A stretch of 10,936 nucleotides of DNA. Origin: Kofleriaceae bacterium (GTDB taxonomy: Bacteria; Myxococcota_A; Polyangia; Haliangiales; Haliangiaceae). A model generated the notes under the pieces. It saw only the letters and a list, made by a program, of their open reading frames with translations, did no database searches and was not told the DNA's origin. Location: positions 1 to 10,936 of the forward strand of contig JAHEAK010000117.1 of NCBI GenBank assembly GCA_024642805.1. Reading direction: 5' to 3'. Each line of letters begins with the position of its first letter. Position 1 is the stretch's first letter. Made by a program: the position numbers and the translations under genes. This document shows positions 7,311-10,936 of the stretch, piece by piece.

Positions 7311-7318
<8 letters not shown>
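5798..7318 (-). CDS. crtI: Phytoene desaturase CrtI
   Basis: FAD-dependent desaturase/isomerase that converts phytoene stepwise to lycopene at the membrane surface; 506 aa, usual for CrtI. N-terminal dinucleotide fold: AAVIGSGFGGLAVAIRM (GxGxxG at 13-18), then FEARDQPGGRAYVY and FDGGPTVIT. The C-terminal signature is LYLVGAGTHPGAGVPGVVNSAKATA. The ATG at 7318 is chosen over the open frame to 7360 because GGAG lies seven bases upstream (7329-7326) and the protein then begins just before the FAD fold. The start overlaps the crtE stop by 8 nt, and the stop overlaps crtB in ATGA. There is only one desaturase here, whereas Myxococcus uses two, so this one probably performs all steps to lycopene. 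The exact number of desaturations cannot be deduced, but a downstream CrtY argues for lycopene as product. Confidence 0.95.
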
Positions 7319-8320
<1,002 letters not shown>

Positions 8321-8324
<4 letters not shown>

Positions 8325-9508
8325 GACACGTTCCTTCCGAGAAAAGCGGCCTTATAGGACATGCCGCGCGGTGGCCTTCCCACCAGAACACGAGCCCTAT
8401 CGATGCCCGTCAGCTGCAGGGCGTAGAAGCGACGAATGATGCCCTCGTCGAGGGTGTAGAAGCGCTCGAGGACGTTGTAGCGCTCTTGCGGGGCAAACCA
8501 GGTAAACAACATCTTGTTGAGGCGATAGGCAAACTTCATTTGTCGCTCCTGATCCGAGCGCAGACTTGTCAGCCCCTCCGCTCGCAGTTGGTCGATGCTG
8601 CTCTTGGCGATGAAGCTGGCGATGCGCAGCGCGATTGGGAAGGAGTAGCCCGTGACCGGATGAAACCAGCCGCCACCATAGCCAGCACGAATCGGCTGGT
8701 CGGCATGATGAGGCGGCACGCTGCCCGCCCACGGCAGCGGCAAGACACCCTTTTCCGCGCGCACGAGCTCGTCGATAGCGTAGCCCTGCTCTTCTGCGTA
8801 GGCATGAATGCGCTCACAGAACAAATCGTAATCCAGCTCTTTGGAGCCAGAGAAACAGGTATCTTCGAGCAGCAGGCGATCCTCCGCCAGAGGGAGGACG
8901 TAGAGAAAGCGGAAGCCATCTTGCTGCTCGACCCGAGCGTCCATGAGAATCGGACTCGTCAGACCGTGGGCCGTGTGGGTTCGCACCTCCAGGCCGACGA
9001 ACTTTTGATAGCCACTTTTGCCCGACAAAAGCTCGTGTCGCTCCGGCCCAGTGGCATCGATAACAGCCCGCGCGCGCAGCACGCGGCCATCGGCTAGCAC
9101 GACCCGGTCGGCGCAAATGTCGACGGCGTGAGCGTTGAGTTCAATGCCACTGCCAGGAGCCCCCACGAAGGCCTTCGTCACTAGCTCGGCAAGACGCTCG
9201 GAGCTCAGCATCGAATAGCCGGTGGCAAGCTCGCGCTCGAGCCGCGGAAAGAGCACTCGATAGCTTTGCCAGTTGTGCTCGGCCAAGCCGGCGACGAGCT
9301 CGGCATCTTCCGGGCCAGCGTCGCTGGCGTGAAAGCACCAGGTGTGATTGCCAGCCAGCGCCGGGCCGCTCTCGATCAAACACAGGCGCAAGGCCGGCTG
9401 ACGACGGCGCAAGGCCAGGGCGATAAGGCCGTTCTGCAGGCCGCCACCGACCAAGACCAGGTCGAAGTCTGTCGAGGTTTCGTCAAACACGTGTCTAGAT
9501 ATATCCAT
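8321..9508 (-). CDS. crtY: Lycopene beta-cyclase CrtY
   Basis: Flavoprotein-type cyclase that closes beta-ionone rings on lycopene, giving gamma- then beta-carotene; 395 aa from the ATG at 9508. Features of the proteobacterial CrtY type: N-terminal FDLVLVGGGLQNGLIA (15-30), GNHTWCFH (53-60), FVGLEVRTHTAHGL, MDARVEQQDGFRFLYVLPL, the catalytic-region LLLEDT (cf. FLEET/EDT of cyclases), KGVLPLPW, and RAGYGGGWFHPVTGYSFPIALR. This is a single-chain CrtY rather than the heterodimeric CrtYc/CrtYd of Myxococcus. An in-frame ATG at 9544 would add 12 residues; neither start has a good ribosome site. 9508 is preferred because the protein then starts close to its flavin fold and the likely promoter lies around 9544-9583. 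It is the first gene of the operon and overlaps crtE by 4 nt (GTGA). Confidence 0.93.
8331..8338 (-). promoter_or_regulatory. Strong ribosome binding site of crtE
   Basis: GGAAGGAA six bases before the GTG at 8324, within the end of crtY. It supports the GTG as the real start, and it is the strongest ribosome site in the operon. Confidence 0.6.
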
Positions 9509-9540
9509 TGACAGAGCCGATCGCAAGCAATAAATATTAA
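9508..9540 (+). promoter_or_regulatory. Candidate sigma-70-type promoter for the TatT-like gene
   Basis: A perfect TTGACA (9508-9513) is followed after 17 bases by TAAATA (9531-9536) inside an AT-rich block, ATAAATATTAA, that stands out from the GC-rich surroundings. The -10 match is only moderate (3/6). A start near 9543 would leave a short leader before the ATG at 9566. Confidence 0.45.
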
Positions 9541-9543
9541 CCA

Positions 9544-9583
9544 TCTACACAGAAGATCGAGGTACATGTCTAATTTATGTCTA
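9544..9583 (-). promoter_or_regulatory. Candidate crt operon promoter region
   Basis: On the minus strand TAGACA (9572-9567), a 5/6 match to TTGACA, is followed after 17 bases by TGTAGA (9549-9544), a weak -10 (3/6). A second TAGACA lies 11 bp upstream (9583-9578). Transcription would begin near 9537, upstream of the crtY ATG at 9508 and downstream of the alternative ATG at 9544. The weak -10 could mean activation or use of an alternative sigma factor. Confidence 0.35.
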
Positions 9584-9584
9584 A
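9566..9584. promoter_or_regulatory. Two 8-bp direct repeats, 11-bp period: candidate CarH operator
   Basis: ATGTCTAA occurs at 9566-9573 and again at 9577-9584, separated by TTT, so the units repeat every 11 bp, one helical turn. On the crt strand each unit reads TTAGACAT and coincides with the possible -35 element of the crt promoter. From memory, the Thermus CarH operator is a set of 11-bp direct repeats of nTnTACAn overlapping a -35 box; TTAGACAT fits that pattern with one mismatch (G for the second T). A convincing third unit is not visible. The first repeat also contains the ATG of the TatT-like gene. Confidence 0.45.
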
Positions 9585-10633
9585 CTATCGAGAAGCAAAC
9601 CAGGGCTACCCCCAGGCTTCTCCTCGCCCTCCTTGTGCTGGGATGCAGCGCCTGTTCCGGATTCGTCGAGGAGCGGGCTGCGGCCAGCACCTTCGCCATC
9701 ATGAAGGGATCCTCGCTGGCGGTACAACGCAGTCCAGATCTCGAACTGATTCGGCAGGCAAGCCCCGCCGGTCTGGTTCAGCTCGAGGCCTTTCACGTGG
9801 CCTATCCAAGGCATCGCGGTTTCTTGGAGTTGCTCACCGAGGGCTACTGCCAATACGCAATCGGCTTTGTGCAATCTGACGTTGAGCGCGCCAGCTTGCT
9901 TGGCCGACCCGCGGAAGCGGAGAGAGCTCGCGAGCATGCGCTCTTACTACTAGAGCGCTGTAGCGATCTAGGACTGCAGCTTCTAGGGAAGAGGTGGCAA
10001 GAGGCGCACGCCGCCAAGCGCCTATCACCTCTAATAGCCCGCGCAGGCAAACGCGAGCTGGCGGGTATGGTCTGGCTGGGCCTTGGCATGATCCATCGCA
10101 TCACACTCGATCCGCGTAACCTGCGCGCTCTTCAGGAGCTACCACTGGCCAAGTCTCTACTCGAGCGCGCCCTCGTCATTGACGAGGGTCACAACGATGC
10201 CATCGCGCATGTGGTGCTGGGTGCCCTGGCCTGCTCGCTGCCAAGGCTCCTCGGAGGCGACCTCGATGCGGGCAAGCAGCATTTTGAGCGGGCTCGCACG
10301 CTAACCGGCGGCGAGACCCTCATGGTGGCAGTGGTCTTCGCTCGCACCTGCTCGCTAGGCTCTGGAGATCGAGCAGAATTCAGACAAACACTTAGTGATG
10401 TCAGCATAAGCGATCCTGCTCGCTGGCCTGACAGACGTCTGCCCAACGCCATGGCCATCGAAAAGGCTCGACTCTACCTGGAGGTCGAAGCTCGTCTCTT
10501 CGATAAGAGCCCCCCGCCCGCGCTGGAACCGAAGAACGACACTGGGGCTGACGCTAGGGTCGAGACCGGTCTCGACACCGGTCTCGACACCGGTCTCGAC
10601 ACTGGTCTCGACACTGGGGCCAACACCCGGTGA
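9566..10633 (+). CDS. TatT-family (TRAP transporter T-component-like) TPR lipoprotein
   Basis: Predicted exported lipoprotein, 355 aa. A basic N-terminus (KQTRATPR) leads into LLLALLVLGC, with C27 as the likely lipidated cysteine. The mature part is alpha-helical and TPR-like: LTEGYCQYAIGFVQSDVERA (about 92-111), a REHALLLLERC helix, then LVAY-equivalent IAHVVLGALACSLPRLLGGDLDAGKQHFERARTLTGG and RLPNAMAIEKARLYLE, which match the GGD...A..HFerA..l..G and rLaNaiA..kA..L patterns of TatT proteins. TatT was described in Treponema as a periplasmic partner of TRAP transporters; no TRAP genes are visible here. The ATG at 9566 gives a sensible signal peptide; the ribosome site is unclear (GAGG only three bases away). 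The C-terminus ends in TGLD repeats. It is divergent from crtY and 22 nt before an ABC ATPase gene. Function beyond the family is unknown. Confidence 0.8.
   Translation: MSNLCLTIEKQTRATPRLLLALLVLGCSACSGFVEERAAASTFAIMKGSSLAVQRSPDLELIRQASPAGLVQLEAFHVAYPRHRGFLELLTEGYCQYAIGFVQSDVERASLLGRPAEAERAREHALLLLERCSDLGLQLLGKRWQEAHAAKRLSPLIARAGKRELAGMVWLGLGMIHRITLDPRNLRALQELPLAKSLLERALVIDEGHNDAIAHVVLGALACSLPRLLGGDLDAGKQHFERARTLTGGETLMVAVVFARTCSLGSGDRAEFRQTLSDVSISDPARWPDRRLPNAMAIEKARLYLEVEARLFDKSPPPALEPKNDTGADARVETGLDTGLDTGLDTGLDTGANTR
10541..10624 (+). repeat. 12-bp coding tandem repeat, seven units, at the end of the lipoprotein gene
   Basis: Seven consecutive 12-bp units: ACTGGGGCTGAC, GCTAGGGTCGAG, three identical ACCGGTCTCGAC (10565-10600), ACTGGTCTCGAC, ACTGGGGCCAAC. 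They encode TGAD-ARVE-TGLD-TGLD-TGLD-TGLD-TGAN just before the final TR and stop. The central units are identical and the outer ones diverged, as expected of a minisatellite that has expanded recently. The junction at 10559-10576 is a perfect 18-bp palindrome. The result is an acidic, probably unstructured tail. Confidence 0.85.
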
Positions 10634-10655
10634 GCGAGGGAGGTACAATCCCGCC

Positions 10656-10936
10656 ATGGCGCTTTTAGAACTTCGCGAGCTCACGAAGTCCTTTGGCGGG
10701 AGCGTCGTCGTCGACAACATCGATCTCGATGTTGCCAAGGGACAAATCTTCGCGCTGCTCGGTCCAAACGGGGCCGGCAAGACGACAACCATCTCCATGC
10801 TCAGCGGCGTCCTCGCGCCCAGCTCAGGCAGTGCGAGCGTCGCCGGTCTGGATATCGTGCGCTCGCCAAAACGCGCGCGCGCCGCTATCGGTCTGGTGCC
10901 GCAAGATCTGGCCCTCTACGAGTCGCTCAATGCTAG
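10656..10936 (+). CDS. ABC transporter ATP-binding protein, 3' end outside window
   Basis: N-terminal 93 codons of an ABC ATPase. LLELRELTKSFGGSVVVDNI begins the domain, Walker A is GPNGAGKTT (36-44), and the Q-loop is GLVPQDLALYESL (79-91, Q83). The signature, Walker B and H-loop lie beyond the window. The VPQDLALYESL wording and Walker A style match ABC-2-type exporter ATPases (multidrug/lipid export group), which pair with a separate permease that is probably encoded next. GGGAGG lies about 12 bases before the ATG, a rather long spacing, but no alternative start is closer. It follows the TatT-like gene by 22 nt with no terminator, so they may be cotranscribed. Substrate unknown. Confidence 0.9.
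   Translation, partial: MALLELRELTKSFGGSVVVDNIDLDVAKGQIFALLGPNGAGKTTTISMLSGVLAPSSGSASVAGLDIVRSPKRARAAIGLVPQDLALYESLNA

Noticed and set aside
9577..9879. 100-codon frame starting at the second ATGTCTAA repeat
   Set aside because: It is out of frame with the lipoprotein gene, which has a signal peptide, lipobox and TatT-like motifs; the second ATG arises from the direct repeat.
10559..10576. 18-bp palindrome as a terminator after the lipoprotein gene
   Set aside because: It lies within the coding repeat, about 55 nt before the stop, and is not followed by a T-tract.
10644..10651. TACAAT before the ABC ATPase as a -10 promoter box
   Set aside because: It leaves almost no leader before the ATG at 10656 and no -35 element is visible 16-18 bases upstream; it is more likely simple spacer after the GGGAGG ribosome site.

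Overview
This GC-rich window (roughly 60% G+C by eye) looks like chromosomal DNA from a Myxococcota-type (deltaproteobacterial) bacterium. The pointers are a MerR-type regulator with a cobalamin domain placed at the end of a carotenoid operon (the arrangement known from Myxococcus carA/carH), a TatT-family lipoprotein, and dense gene packing with overlapping starts and stops. The genus cannot be read from the sequence.

Layout. Left, + strand: the 3' part of a class II CPD photolyase (1-1185, open at the window edge) overlaps a DHRS12-like short-chain dehydrogenase (1172-2203). Centre, - strand, read from right to left: crtY, crtE, crtI, crtB, a five-helix membrane protein of unknown function, a CarH-like B12 photoreceptor repressor, and a PlsC-type acyltransferase (9508 down to 2207). 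The first five genes overlap one after another and the last two follow within 46 and 8 nt, so this looks like one transcription unit of seven genes. It converges with the dehydrogenase gene, leaving only 3 nt between the stops. Right, + strand: a TatT-like TPR lipoprotein (9566-10633), divergent from crtY, followed 22 nt later by the start of an ABC exporter ATPase that runs off the window.

How it works together. CrtE makes GGPP, CrtB condenses it to phytoene, CrtI desaturates this to lycopene and CrtY cyclises it to beta-carotene. The CarH-like protein keeps the W-x9-EH and ExHxxG signatures of the adenosylcobalamin light sensor, so the operon probably encodes its own dark repressor, released by light. 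The AT-rich region between crtY and the lipoprotein gene holds two perfect 8-bp direct repeats with an 11-bp period, a candidate CarH operator. With a photolyase next door, the region reads as a light-protection island: pigment, photorepair and B12-based light sensing.

Less explained parts are the histidine-rich membrane protein, the acyltransferase (possibly for carotenoid esters), departures from consensus in CrtE and the dehydrogenase, and two coding 12-bp minisatellites. No RNA genes, insertion sequences or CRISPR arrays were seen, and no gene-free stretch exceeds about 60 nt.
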